Origin: an alpha proteobacterium L41A
GTDB lineage: Bacteria; Pseudomonadota; Alphaproteobacteria; Caulobacterales; Caulobacteraceae
Assembly (NCBI GenBank): GCA_000335735.1
Contig: AMYY01000008.1
Span: 1 to 64,000 of the forward strand
DNA: 64,000 nt
Direction of reading: 5' to 3'
In this document: positions 20,519-29,656 of the stretch, piece by piece
Position numbering within the stretch: position 1 is the stretch's first letter
Layout of the letters: every line of letters begins with the position of its first letter
Translations under genes and position numbers: made by a program
The notes under the pieces: generated by a model
The model's input: only the letters and a program-made list of their open reading frames with translations
Databases searched by the model: none
What the model was told of the DNA's origin: nothing

Positions 20519-21956
20519 GACTGAAACACCTTCTTCCGACGCCAATCCATCCGGCGGTTCGACTGCGCCGGTGAAGCCCGCGGGTCAAGACATGTGGGGC
20601 GGACGCTTTTCGTCGCGCCCCGCCGAGATCATGCAGGCGATCAACGTCTCCATCGGCGTGGACCAGCGCCTGTGGCGTCAGGATCTGGCCGGATCGCGGG
20701 CCCACTGCCGCATGCTGGCCAAGCAGGGCATCATCGCGCAGGCCGATGCGGACGCGATCCTGGGCGGGCTGGACGCCATCCAGTCCGAGATCGAGGCCGG
20801 GACCTTCCCCTTCCGCGATCAGTTCGAGGACATCCACATGAATGTGGAGGCGCGCCTCAATGAACTGATCGGCGAGCCGTCGGGTCGCCTGCACACGGCG
20901 CGCAGTCGCAACGACCAGGTCGCCGTCGATTTCCGCCTGTGGGTCCGCGACGCCTGCGATCGCTCGGCCGCGCAGTTGAAGGCGCTGCAGGCCGCGTTGC
21001 TGACGCGCGCCGAACAGCATGCCGGCGACCTGATGCCCGGCTTCACCCATTTGCAGACCGCCCAGCCCGTGACCCTGGGCCACCATCTGATGGCCTATGT
21101 CGAGATGTTCGGCCGCGACGCCGGACGTTTCGCCGACGCCCGCGCTCGCATGAATGAAAGCCCGCTGGGGGCGGCGGCCTTAGCCGGTTCGCCCTTTCCC
21201 ATCGATCGTCAGGCGACGGCGTCGGATCTCGGTTTCGACCGGCCGATGGCGAACTCGCTGGATGCGGTGTCGGACCGCGATTTCGCGCTGGAAAGCCTGG
21301 CCGCCGCCTCGATCACCGCGGGCCACCTGTCGCGCTTGGCCGAGGAGATTGTGGTCTGGATGACGCCGATGTTCGGTTTCGCCAGCCTGCCCGACGACCT
21401 GACCACCGGCTCGTCGATCATGCCGCAGAAGCGCAACCCGGATGCCGCCGAACTGGTGCGGGCCAAGACGGGCCGGATCATGGGCTCGCTGGTCGCCCTG
21501 TCCACGGTGATGAAGGGTCTGCCGCTGGCCTACTCCAAGGATATGCAGGAGGACAAGCCGCCGGTGTTCGAGGCCTTCGACGCCCTGGATCTGGCCCTGG
21601 TCGCGATGACGGCGATGGTGTCGGCGCTGCAACCGAATACCGAACGGATGGCCCAGGCGGCGGGCGCGGGCTTTTCGACCGCGACGGACCTGGCCGACTG
21701 GCTGGTGCGCGAACTGAACCTGCCGTTCCGCAAGGCGCACCACGTGACCGGCGCGGCCGTCAAACAGGCCGAGGCGATGGGCGTGGATCTATCTCAACTG
21801 CCGCTGGAAGAAATGCAGAAACTGGAGCCGGGGATCACCGAAGCGGTTTACAAGGTGCTGACCGCAGAGGCTTCGTGCCAAAGCCGCCAAAGCTATGGGG
21901 GAACCGCGCCGGAACAGGTCCGTGCGCGCATCGCCGACTGGAGAGCCCGCCTGTGA
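20517..21956 (+). CDS. argH: Argininosuccinate lyase
   Basis: Final enzyme of arginine biosynthesis, splitting argininosuccinate into arginine and fumarate. The 479-residue protein has [10 protein letters not shown] near the N-terminus, the signature [12 protein letters not shown] (catalytic serine loop), and HTARSRNDQ. The first 24 residues are an extra Ser/Pro-rich extension; translation might instead begin at the ATG at 20592 just before WGGRF. The annotated ATG shares its CATG with the start of tlpA on the other strand. It is coupled to the downstream lipoprotein by a GTGA overlap. Confidence 0.94.
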   Translation: MTETPSSDANPSGGSTAPVKPAGQDMWGGRFSSRPAEIMQAINVSIGVDQRLWRQDLAGSRAHCRMLAKQGIIAQADADAILGGLDAIQSEIEAGTFPFRDQFEDIHMNVEARLNELIGEPSGRLHTARSRNDQVAVDFRLWVRDACDRSAAQLKALQAALLTRAEQHAGDLMPGFTHLQTAQPVTLGHHLMAYVEMFGRDAGRFADARARMNESPLGAAALAGSPFPIDRQATASDLGFDRPMANSLDAVSDRDFALESLAAASITAGHLSRLAEEIVVWMTPMFGFASLPDDLTTGSSIMPQKRNPDAAELVRAKTGRIMGSLVALSTVMKGLPLAYSKDMQEDKPPVFEAFDALDLALVAMTAMVSALQPNTERMAQAAGAGFSTATDLADWLVRELNLPFRKAHHVTGAAVKQAEAMGVDLSQLPLEEMQKLEPGITEAVYKVLTAEASCQSRQSYGGTAPEQVRARIADWRARL

Positions 21957-22183
21957 AAAAATCTCTGATCCTCGCGGGCGCGTTCGCCCTTCTGACCTCG
22001 GCCTGCGGCCGGATGGCTGATCTGGAATCGCCGGTGCGTGAGACCGAGCGTGCGCCGCGCAGCAGCCGCGCGCCGGGTCTGCCCGAGCCGGCGACGATCA
22101 ACCGTCCGTCCAGCAGCGTGCCGATCGATGGCGGTCCGTCCAACCCGATCGGCGCCGGCGCCGCCCAGAACGACCCGCGGTAA
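21953..22183 (+). CDS. lptM: LptM-like small lipoprotein
   Basis: A 76-residue lipoprotein with lipobox LTSACG (cysteine about residue 18) and a Pro/Ser/Arg-rich tail predicted to be disordered. Small lipoproteins in this genomic slot, between argH and lysA, correspond to the LptM (YifL) family that assists maturation of the LPS translocon LptD; the assignment rests on position and size. Start GTG overlaps the argH stop, and lysA begins two bases after its stop. Confidence 0.72.
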   Translation: MKKSLILAGAFALLTSACGRMADLESPVRETERAPRSSRAPGLPEPATINRPSSSVPIDGGPSNPIGAGAAQNDPR

Positions 22184-22184
22184 G

Positions 22185-23459
22185 TTGCACCATTTCGACC
22201 TGAAGGACGGCGCCCTCCATGCTGAGGGCGTGCCGCTGGAGCTGATCGCGGACGAGGTCGGCACGCCGGCCTATGTCTATTCCACTGCGACGCTGAAGCG
22301 GCATTACGGCCTGCTGCGCGCCGCCGCCGATGCGCATCGGGACGCTTTGGGCGAGGCCCTGATCGCCTTTGCGGTCAAGGCCAACTCCAACCTGTCGGTG
22401 CTGGCGACCCTGGCGAAACTGGGGTCGGGGGCGGACACGGTGTCCGAGGGCGAAATCCGTCGCGCTCTTGCGGCCGGCGTGCCGTCCGACCGGATCATCT
22501 TCTCCGGCGTCGGCAAGACTGATGCCGAAATGGCCTTCGCCATCAGCGTCGGCGTGCGTCAGATCAACATTGAATCCGGCGCCGAGCTGGATCGGCTGAT
22601 CGCCGTTGCAGCTATGATGGATGCGTCGCCTGCTATTGCCGTGCGGGTCAATCCAAACGTGGGCGCGGGCGGTCACGCCAAGATCACCACGGGCGGCAAG
22701 GGCGACAAGTTCGGCGTGCCGGTTGAGGAGGCGATGGATCTCTATGCCCGCGCCTCGGCCTCGCCCCATGTTACGCCGGTGGGCTTGGCCTGTCATATCG
22801 GCAGCCAGATCACCGAACTTGAGCCGCTGAAGGCCGCCTTCGAGGTCTTGGCGGACATGACGCGCAAACTGCGGGCGCAGGGTCATGCCGTGACCCGGCT
22901 GGATCTGGGCGGCGGGCTGGGCGTGCCCTATTCCGGCGGGACCGAGCCGCCGTCCCCGGCCGAATATGTCGCCATGGCCGCGCGGGTTCTGAACGGGCTG
23001 GACGTCGAGGCGGCGTTCGAGCCGGGCCGACTGCTGGCCGCCAACGCCGGCGTGTTGCTGAGCCAGGTGATCCAGGTCAACGAACGCTCGGACGGACGGC
23101 GCTTTTTGGTGCTGGACGCGGCGATGAACGACTTGATGCGGCCGGCGCTGTACGACGCCTTCCACGACATCCAGCCGGTCAATCCGCGCGGGGGCGGGGC
23201 GACGTCCTATGACGTGGTCGGGCCGGTGTGCGAGACGGGCGACACCTTCGCGCGGGACCGCGCGTTGCCGCCGCTGGAGGCCGAGGATCTGATCGTCTTC
23301 ACCGGCGCAGGGGCTTACGGCGCGGTGATGTCCAGCGAATACAACAGCCGGCCCCTGATCCCCGAGGTGCTGGTGGATGGCGATCAGTGGGCCGTGATCC
23401 GGCCGCGCCCGACCTATGAAGAAATGCTGGACCGCGAGCCGTTCGCCGATTGGCTTTGA
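22185..23459 (+). CDS. lysA: Diaminopimelate decarboxylase
   Basis: PLP enzyme for the last step of lysine synthesis, 424 residues. The PLP lysine is in FAVKANSN, the glycine-rich phosphate loop in LDLGGGLGVPY, and the substrate cysteine region in GPVCETGD near the C-terminus. The start is TTG at 22185, giving MHHFDLKDG, the usual N-terminus for this lineage; the reading frame is open further upstream but overlaps the lipoprotein gene. It is the last gene of the argH-lptM-lysA operon. Confidence 0.94.
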   Translation: MHHFDLKDGALHAEGVPLELIADEVGTPAYVYSTATLKRHYGLLRAAADAHRDALGEALIAFAVKANSNLSVLATLAKLGSGADTVSEGEIRRALAAGVPSDRIIFSGVGKTDAEMAFAISVGVRQINIESGAELDRLIAVAAMMDASPAIAVRVNPNVGAGGHAKITTGGKGDKFGVPVEEAMDLYARASASPHVTPVGLACHIGSQITELEPLKAAFEVLADMTRKLRAQGHAVTRLDLGGGLGVPYSGGTEPPSPAEYVAMAARVLNGLDVEAAFEPGRLLAANAGVLLSQVIQVNERSDGRRFLVLDAAMNDLMRPALYDAFHDIQPVNPRGGGATSYDVVGPVCETGDTFARDRALPPLEAEDLIVFTGAGAYGAVMSSEYNSRPLIPEVLVDGDQWAVIRPRPTYEEMLDREPFADWL

Positions 23460-23477
23460 TCGCCGATTCTTCTCGAC

Positions 23478-23492
23478 CGTTATAAAGTAACA
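23478..23492. promoter_or_regulatory. Candidate Zur-like box
   Basis: CGTTATA-A-AGTAACA matches 11 of 14 fixed positions of the Zur-type palindrome TGTTATA-N-TATAACA. It lies 17 bases before the membrane protein gene at 23509, which precedes a zinc exporter. Assignment is by eye only. Confidence 0.35.
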
Positions 23493-23508
23493 CGCTATAG
23501 GGCCGGTC

Positions 23509-24165
23509 ATGTCTCCCGGTCCCGAACAGTCCGTCATGCTTTCCCTGCTGGGCGGCGGCTTCGTTGCGGCCTTCCTGCATGCGGCCCTGCCGACCCATTG
23601 GCTGCCCTTCACCCTGGTGGGGCGGGCGCAAGGCTGGCGACCGTCGCGGATTCTGATGGCGGTGACGGCGGCGGGCCTGGCCCATATCGCCACGACGGCG
23701 GTGGTCGGTGGTCTGATCGTGGCGGCGGGACTGGCGTTGGATCAGTGGATCGAGGGCGTGCTGCCTCACCTGGCTGCGGTGCTGCTGTTCCTGTTCGGCG
23801 CCTTTTATCTGGCGCGCGCGACCCTGAAGCGCCCGGCCATGGCCGGTGGTCCCGCGGTCGAGACGCCCGAGCCGGCCGTGTCCGACAAGGCCGCCTTCTT
23901 GGGCCTGGTCGCCATGATGGCGGTCTCGCCGGGCGAGGTGCTGCTGCCCATCTATCTGTCTTCCGCCTCGGCGGGCCTTGGCGCCCTGGCGCTCTTGACG
24001 GTGGTGTTCGCGGCGGGGACCATCGCCGGCATGGCGGTCTTCACGGCCTTGGCCAGCGCCGGCGCCTCGATCCTGCGGCTGGAGCGATGGGCGCGATACG
24101 AGGGGGCGGTGCTGGGCGTGGCCCTGATTGCCTTGGGCCTCGTTGTCGCCATGCACCAACACTGA
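23509..24165 (+). CDS. Six-helix membrane protein, UreH/DsbD-like
   Basis: A 218-residue integral membrane protein with about six hydrophobic helices and a cytoplasmic loop rich in charged residues at about 110-128. The paired motifs HAALPTHWLPF (helix 1) and MMAVSPGEVLLP (helix 4) have the internal symmetry of the DsbD/UreH/TauE-like transporters, and histidines near helix 1 could bind a metal. There is no redox cysteine pair, so disulfide transfer is unlikely. Its proximity to a zinc exporter and Zur-like box suggests a metal-linked role (inference). Confidence 0.6.
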   Translation: MSPGPEQSVMLSLLGGGFVAAFLHAALPTHWLPFTLVGRAQGWRPSRILMAVTAAGLAHIATTAVVGGLIVAAGLALDQWIEGVLPHLAAVLLFLFGAFYLARATLKRPAMAGGPAVETPEPAVSDKAAFLGLVAMMAVSPGEVLLPIYLSSASAGLGALALLTVVFAAGTIAGMAVFTALASAGASILRLERWARYEGAVLGVALIALGLVVAMHQH

Positions 24166-24173
24166 CGCGATAT

Positions 24174-24204
24174 TACATGATAACATTCAATGCGTTATCA
24201 TGTA
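24174..24204. promoter_or_regulatory. Perfect inverted repeat ahead of the zinc exporter
   Basis: TACATGATAAC and its exact reverse complement are separated by nine bases. The site is 40 bases before the exporter start and after the preceding stop. It has no T-run, so it looks like an operator rather than a terminator. Confidence 0.6.
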
Positions 24205-24243
24205 TCGGCTTGGCTGTTTCGTCAGGGGGCGTATAGGCGAGCC

Positions 24244-25227
24244 ATGAACGCCGCGCACGACCACAGCCCCAGCCATGACCACGACCATGCGGATCACGGC
24301 CACGGGCATTCTCACAGTCACCACGGACACAGCCACGGCCACGGCGGTCATAGCCACGGCCCGGTGGACACCGGCGACTGGCGCTATGCCGTCGGACTGG
24401 TGGTCAATCTGCTGTTCGTGGCGTGCGAGTTCGGCGCGGGGCTGATCGCGGATTCGACCGCCCTGCTGGCCGATGCGGGGCATAATCTGTCGGACGTGCT
24501 GGGTCTGGCCATGGCGGGCGGTGCGGCTTGGCTGGCGCGACGCGGCGCGCATGGGGCGGCGGGCGGTCGGCGGACCTATGGGTTCGGCAAGGCGACGGTG
24601 CTGGCGGCGCTGGGCAATGCTCTGCTGCTGATCTTCGCCTGCGGGGCCATCGCCTTCGAGGCCGTGCGGCGCTTCAACGAACCGGCGCCGGTGGGGTCGG
24701 CGACCATCATGATCGTGGCCGGGATCGGTTTCGTCATCAACCTGGGCACGGCCCTGCTGTTCATGAAATCGCAGCACGACCTGAATGCGCGCGGCGCCTA
24801 TCTGCACATGATGGCCGACGCGGGCGTGTCGCTGGGCGTGGTGCTGGCCGGCGGGCTGATCATGATGACCGGCTGGTCGGTGGTCGATCCGCTGGTCAGC
24901 CTCGTGATCGTGGTCGTGATCCTGTGGTCGACCTGGGGCCTGCTGAAGGACTCGGTCAATCTGGCCATGGACGGCGCCCCGACGGGCGTGGACGTGCCGG
25001 CTCTGGAACAGGCGCTGGTCGGCCTGCCGGGCGTGCGCGCCGTGCATGATCTGCACGTCTGGGGATTGTCGACGACCGAGACGGCCCTGACCGCCCACCT
25101 GGTCCACGACCGCGCCGACACGGCGGCCCTGATCTGCGAGGCCCAGGCCGTGGCGAAGTGCTACGCCATCGGCCATACGACATTGCAGCTGGAGACCGAG
25201 CCTCTGCCGGATTGCCCGGGCTGCTGA
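24244..25227 (+). CDS. zitB: Cation diffusion facilitator, zinc efflux type
   Basis: A 327-residue CDF antiporter of the ZitB/CzcD group that exports Zn2+ (possibly Co2+ or Cd2+) in exchange for protons. The N-terminal 40 residues are very His-rich (about 15 His in HDHADHGHGHSHSHHGHS-type repeats). Helix 2 has the metal site HNLSD and helix 5 has HMMAD; a C-terminal ferredoxin-like cytoplasmic domain follows. ATG 24244 was chosen because the His-rich segment directly follows it and AGGCGAG lies upstream. Confidence 0.9.
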   Translation: MNAAHDHSPSHDHDHADHGHGHSHSHHGHSHGHGGHSHGPVDTGDWRYAVGLVVNLLFVACEFGAGLIADSTALLADAGHNLSDVLGLAMAGGAAWLARRGAHGAAGGRRTYGFGKATVLAALGNALLLIFACGAIAFEAVRRFNEPAPVGSATIMIVAGIGFVINLGTALLFMKSQHDLNARGAYLHMMADAGVSLGVVLAGGLIMMTGWSVVDPLVSLVIVVVILWSTWGLLKDSVNLAMDGAPTGVDVPALEQALVGLPGVRAVHDLHVWGLSTTETALTAHLVHDRADTAALICEAQAVAKCYAIGHTTLQLETEPLPDCPGC

Positions 25228-25231
25228 GCCC

Positions 25232-26089
25232 TCAGGCCTGTTCGAACGTCACCGGCGCGCCCCAGAACTGGGAAACCAGTTCCGACTGCGGCCCGGCCTG
25301 GCCGGTGGTCAGGAAGTCGCGACGCCCGCTGTCGCCCAGATCGTATTCCGGGTGCGCCTTGAAATAGCGCTCCAGCGCATCCGCCACCGCCGTCGGCTGT
25401 TCGATCAGAACGGTGCCGGCCGGCAGGGCCTGGGCGAACAATTCGGCGACGATCTCATAGTGGGTGCAGCCCAGGATGGCCTTGTCCGGGTGGCGGCCGA
25501 TGCGGCGACGCAGCGCATCGACGTGGTCGTCGATCACCACCTTCAGCTCCTCCGGCGGCGCGCCCAGTTCGATCAGACCCGCCAGACCGGGGCAGGGTTC
25601 GGAAAAGACGGCGATGTCCTCGCGCCGCTTGTCGATCTCGATCTCGTAAACGCGGCTGATGGCGGTGGCGGCGGTGCAGAAGACGCCGGTGATGTCGATG
25701 GAGGCGACCTTTTCGCCCTCCCGTGGGCGCTCGGCCTCGAAGCTCCAGGGCTTGCCGGTCGCCGCCTCAATGGTCGGGACGATGATGCCCAGGATGTTGA
25801 CCGGGCGGCCCAGACGCTCGCGCAGACCCGGCAGCCAGGTCTGTTGCAGGCGGCGAAGCGCAATGGCGCTGGCGGTGTTGCAGGCCAGGACGACGACGGA
25901 GGCGCCGGCGTCGAACAGGCGCTCGCAGCCGATTCTCGTCAGTTCGACGATGTCTTCGCCGCCTCGCCCGCCATAGGGGGCGTGGGCCTGGTCGGCCAGA
26001 TAGACGAAGTCCCGCTGGGGGAAGCGTCGGGTCAGTTCGCGGTGGACGGTCAGGCCGCCCACGCCGGAGTCGAAAACGCCAATAGCCAT
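25232..26089 (-). CDS. murI: Glutamate racemase
   Basis: Makes D-glutamate for peptidoglycan. The 285-residue protein has the cofactor-independent racemase pair of cysteines: C70 in LACNTAS and the second in GCTHYEIV, and the N-terminal FDSGVGGLTV with D7. It is convergent with the zinc exporter (four bases between the stops) and monocistronic. Confidence 0.95.
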   Translation of the reverse strand: MAIGVFDSGVGGLTVHRELTRRFPQRDFVYLADQAHAPYGGRGGEDIVELTRIGCERLFDAGASVVVLACNTASAIALRRLQQTWLPGLRERLGRPVNILGIIVPTIEAATGKPWSFEAERPREGEKVASIDITGVFCTAATAISRVYEIEIDKRREDIAVFSEPCPGLAGLIELGAPPEELKVVIDDHVDALRRRIGRHPDKAILGCTHYEIVAELFAQALPAGTVLIEQPTAVADALERYFKAHPEYDLGDSGRRDFLTTGQAGPQSELVSQFWGAPVTFEQA

Positions 26090-26219
26090 GGCCCGGCTTT
26101 AGAACAGTGCGACGACGTATCCAACCGGATTGGCGACAAGTTTATCCCCGCGTCAGGTGACGGGGGCGATCCATGCGCCTAAGTGTAGCGCTGACCATGA
26201 TCTTGTTTCGGAGCATTCC

Positions 26220-28418
26220 ATGCATAGACGCCAGCTTCTCATCGCGGGCGGCAGCCTGATGGCCCTGTCGGCCTGCGCCTCAACGGGGGCTTCTACTGGC
26301 GCGACCTCAGGCGGGTCTGCTGCGGCGCCGTCCGCCGCCAGCGTCGCCGAGGAAGCGCGCATCGCCCGCGCCGTCCTGCCCCGCCAGACGCCGCGCGCCG
26401 AGCTGCTGCAGGCCTGGACCGGGAAGTATGATGGCGTTCCGCCCTTCGACAAGGTGACGCCGGCCAAGCTGCGCGAAGCCATGCTGGAAGGCATCGAACT
26501 GCAACGCGCCGACATCGCCGCCATCGCCAACAACCCCGAGGCCCCGACGTTCGCCAACACCATGGCGGCGCTGGAGCTGGCTGGCGAGCCGCTGGACCGG
26601 GCGGCCAACGTCTATGGCGTGATGACCTCCAACATCGGCGGCGAAGCCTATGACGCGGTCGACACCGAGCTGTCGCCGCTGCTGTCCGCGGCTTCTGACG
26701 AGATCACCTTCAACGAGAAGCTGTTCCAGCGGGTCAAGACCGTCGCCGACACCGCGGACGCGGCGGGCCTCAGCGCCCAGCAGAAGCGTCTGGCCGAGCG
26801 TCGCCGCGACGCCTTCATCCGTTCGGGCGCCAATCTGAACGCGGCCGGCAAGGCCGAACTGGGCCGGATCAACACCGCCCTGTCCAACGCCTTCACCCGC
26901 TTTGGCCAGAAAGTCGTCGCCGATGAGAATTCCTGGACGCTGATCCCCAACGAGGCCGGCGTGCGAGGCCTGCCGGACTCCAACAAGGCGGCCGCCGCCA
27001 GCGCGGCCCGCAGCCGCAACCTGCAAGGCTGGGCGATCCTGAACACGCGTTCGGCGGTCGATCCCTTCCTGACCTTCGCTGACGACCGGGCCCTGCGCGA
27101 GCAGGTCTGGAAGAAGTTCGTCAATCGCGGCGACAACGGCGACGCCAACGACACCAATGCCACCATCGCCGAGATCGTGAAGCTGCGCGACCAGCGCGCC
27201 AAGCTGCTGGGCTATCGCAACCACGCCGAACTGCGCATGCAGGACACGATGGCCAAGACCCCGGCTAATGCTCAGGCCCTGATGGACCGCGTCTGGGCGC
27301 CGGCCAAGGCCCGCGTCGCCGAGGAAGTCGCCGACATGAAGGCGATCGCCGGTTTCGACATCGAGCCGTGGGACTATCTCTACTTCGCCGAGAAGGTGCG
27401 TAAGGCCAAGTACGACCTGGATCAGAACCAGCTGAAGCCCTACTTCGAGCTGAACGCGGTCCGCGCCGGCTCGTTTGCTATGGCTGAGCGCCTGTACGGC
27501 TTCCAATTCAAGAAGCTGCCCAAGGGATCGGTGCCGACCTTCGAGCCCGACGTCGAGGCCTATGAGGTCTATGACAAGAGCCGCGACGGCCGCCTGATCG
27601 GTCTGTACTACACCGACGATTACGCCCGTCCGGGCAAGCGTTCTGGCGCCTGGATGACCACCTATCGGTCGTTCTCGCAGCTGGACGGCTCCAAGGTCAT
27701 CCTGGCCTCGAACAACAACAACTTCACCAAGCCGGAGCCGGGCGAGCCGGTCCTGATCTCGCTGGACGACGCCGAGACCCTGTTCCACGAGTTCGGCCAC
27801 GCCCTGCATTATCTGTCGTCGGTTGTGACCTATCCGTCGTACGGCAATACGCCGCGCGACTTCGTGGAGTATCCGTCGCAGGTGCACGAGCACTGGGTGC
27901 TGAGCCGCCCGATCCTGGACGGCTATTTGAAGCACTATCAGACGGGCGCGGCCATGCCGGCCGAACTGGTCAACAAGATCGAGGCCGCCGCCACCTTCAA
28001 CCAAGGCTATGCGACGGTCAGCTATCTGTCCTCGGCCATCGTGGACATGGACCTGCACACCCAGGCCGTGCCGCCGACCGATATCGACGCGTTCGAAAAG
28101 GCCAGCCTGGCGCGGATCGGCATGCCCAAGGAGATCGTGATGCGGCACCGCCTGCCGCAGTTCAATCACCTGTTTACGTCGGACGCCTATTCGGCGGGCT
28201 ACTACAGCTATCTGTGGTCCGAGACGATGGACGCCGACACCTGGGCCTATTTCGAAGAGTCGGGCGACGTGTTCAATCCGGACATCGCCGGCCGCTTCAA
28301 GTCGATCATGCTGGCCCCCGGCAACACCACGGACCGCGCCGAAGCCTATCGCGCCTTCCGCGGTCGCGACCCGGACGTGGCGGCCCTGCTGAAGGTCCGG
28401 GGCTTCCCGGTTTCCTGA
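26220..28418 (+). CDS. dcp: M3 family metallopeptidase (Dcp-like), exported lipoprotein
   Basis: A 732-residue zinc peptidase of the M3 family (peptidyl-dipeptidase Dcp / oligopeptidase A type). The signal is lipoprotein-like with twin arginine context at the start (HRRQLL) and lipobox LSACA (C17 region). The zinc site is HEFGH at residues 523-527 with the downstream glutamate ligand in the E-Y-P-S-Q region. An N-terminal Ala/Ser/Gly-rich linker follows the signal. ATG 26220 was chosen over an upstream in-frame codon because it begins the signal peptide. Confidence 0.91.
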   Translation: MHRRQLLIAGGSLMALSACASTGASTGATSGGSAAAPSAASVAEEARIARAVLPRQTPRAELLQAWTGKYDGVPPFDKVTPAKLREAMLEGIELQRADIAAIANNPEAPTFANTMAALELAGEPLDRAANVYGVMTSNIGGEAYDAVDTELSPLLSAASDEITFNEKLFQRVKTVADTADAAGLSAQQKRLAERRRDAFIRSGANLNAAGKAELGRINTALSNAFTRFGQKVVADENSWTLIPNEAGVRGLPDSNKAAAASAARSRNLQGWAILNTRSAVDPFLTFADDRALREQVWKKFVNRGDNGDANDTNATIAEIVKLRDQRAKLLGYRNHAELRMQDTMAKTPANAQALMDRVWAPAKARVAEEVADMKAIAGFDIEPWDYLYFAEKVRKAKYDLDQNQLKPYFELNAVRAGSFAMAERLYGFQFKKLPKGSVPTFEPDVEAYEVYDKSRDGRLIGLYYTDDYARPGKRSGAWMTTYRSFSQLDGSKVILASNNNNFTKPEPGEPVLISLDDAETLFHEFGHALHYLSSVVTYPSYGNTPRDFVEYPSQVHEHWVLSRPILDGYLKHYQTGAAMPAELVNKIEAAATFNQGYATVSYLSSAIVDMDLHTQAVPPTDIDAFEKASLARIGMPKEIVMRHRLPQFNHLFTSDAYSAGYYSYLWSETMDADTWAYFEESGDVFNPDIAGRFKSIMLAPGNTTDRAEAYRAFRGRDPDVAALLKVRGFPVS

Positions 28419-28467
28419 TCAAAGGCGCTACCGCACTTCGCGCGACTTGAGCGCGTTCGTAAATCTG

Positions 28468-28502
28468 ACGGCCGGCGGAGCGATCCGCCGGCCGTTTCGT
28501 TT
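28468..28502 (+). terminator. Terminator after the M3 peptidase
   Basis: A 12-bp perfect stem ACGGCCGGCGGA/TCCGCCGGCCGT with loop GCGA is followed by TTCGTTT. Confidence 0.85.
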
Positions 28503-28556
28503 GGCGCAAACCTGGCCTAGAGCAGGTCGAGACCCGCGCAGATCCCGGAACCCCGC

Positions 28557-29522
28557 ATGACCGTCGTCGCCTCCTACGTCTATCGCGACGGCCAACGCGT
28601 GCGGGAGGCGCCGCTGACGCCCGAGGGGCTGGCGCTGGAGCCGGGCGAGTTTGTCTGGATCGGACTCTATGAACCGACGGACGCTGAGATCGACGTCCTA
28701 GTGGAACGGTTCAAGCTGCATCCGCTGGCGGTCGAGGACGCTCTGGCGGCGCACCAGATGCCCAAGGTCGAGGTCTATGGCCGTGAGCTGTTCGTCGTGG
28801 CGCGCACGGCGATGAAGATCGATGACCGGCTGGCCTATGGCGAAACGCACGTCTTCGTCGGCGACGACCATGTGGTCAGCATCCGTCACGGCTCGGCCCG
28901 CGCCCACAACCATTTGCGCACACAGTTGGAAGCCTCGCCCCTGCAGCTCAAGAAGGGTCCCGACTTCGTCCTGCACGGCATTCTGGATTTCATCGTCGAC
29001 GCCTATGCCCCCATCGTCGACGACGTCGAGGACAGCGTTCTGGAGATGGAGCAGCGGACGCTGGACGCTTTTCTGTCACGCCTGGAAATCCGCCGGCTCT
29101 TCACTCTTCGCCGCGAGCTGCTGAAGTTTCGGCGCATCCTGGGGCCGATGGAAGAGGTGCTGGGACGGCTCCAGTCGCTGGACCTGCCCTGTATCGATCC
29201 GGACGTTCGGCCCTATTTCCGCGACGTCGGCGACCACGTGCGGCGGGTGAACAGCCGGCTGGGGGGCTTGAACGACATCCTGTCGTCGGTCTTCGAAGTC
29301 GCCAATCTGCTCGAACAGCAGCGTCAGGGCCTGATCACCCGCAAACTCGCCGCCTGGGCCGCCATCCTGGCCGTGCCGACTGCCATTGCCGGCATTTACG
29401 GCATGAATTTCGAACACATGCCCGAGCTGCGCTGGGAATACGGATACTATGCGGTCCTGGGCGTGATCGCGGCCATTTGCGCGGCGCTGTATGTGACGTT
29501 CAAGCGGACGAAGTGGTTGTAG
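28557..29522 (+). CDS. corA: CorA-type magnesium/cobalt transporter
   Basis: A 321-residue CorA channel protein of the inner membrane. The large cytoplasmic N-terminal domain is followed by two C-terminal helices, with the diagnostic YGMNFEHMPE selectivity loop between them (about residues 282-291). The final basic residues (FKRTKWL) are typical. The substrate could be Mg2+ or another divalent cation. Confidence 0.93.
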   Translation: MTVVASYVYRDGQRVREAPLTPEGLALEPGEFVWIGLYEPTDAEIDVLVERFKLHPLAVEDALAAHQMPKVEVYGRELFVVARTAMKIDDRLAYGETHVFVGDDHVVSIRHGSARAHNHLRTQLEASPLQLKKGPDFVLHGILDFIVDAYAPIVDDVEDSVLEMEQRTLDAFLSRLEIRRLFTLRRELLKFRRILGPMEEVLGRLQSLDLPCIDPDVRPYFRDVGDHVRRVNSRLGGLNDILSSVFEVANLLEQQRQGLITRKLAAWAAILAVPTAIAGIYGMNFEHMPELRWEYGYYAVLGVIAAICAALYVTFKRTKWL

Positions 29523-29533
29523 TCCCACCCACC

Positions 29534-29638
29534 GTCATCCTCGGGCTTGACCCGAGGACCGAAGTCACCGCCGCATTTTGTCTGCGGTGACGCACAGCCC
29601 GATCCGCATGCGATCCTCGGGTCGAGCCCGAGGATGAC
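29534..29638. repeat. BIME-like pair of palindromic repeats
   Basis: GTCATCCTCGGGCTTGACCC-type unit (29534-29558) and an inverted copy (29614-29638) flank an inner inverted repeat GTCACCG.../...CGGTGAC (29564-29591). The same unit recurs at 62431-62465. It sits between the convergent corA and ppc genes and may also end transcription. Confidence 0.75.
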
Positions 29639-29656
29639 GATAAATGGTGGTGGCGC

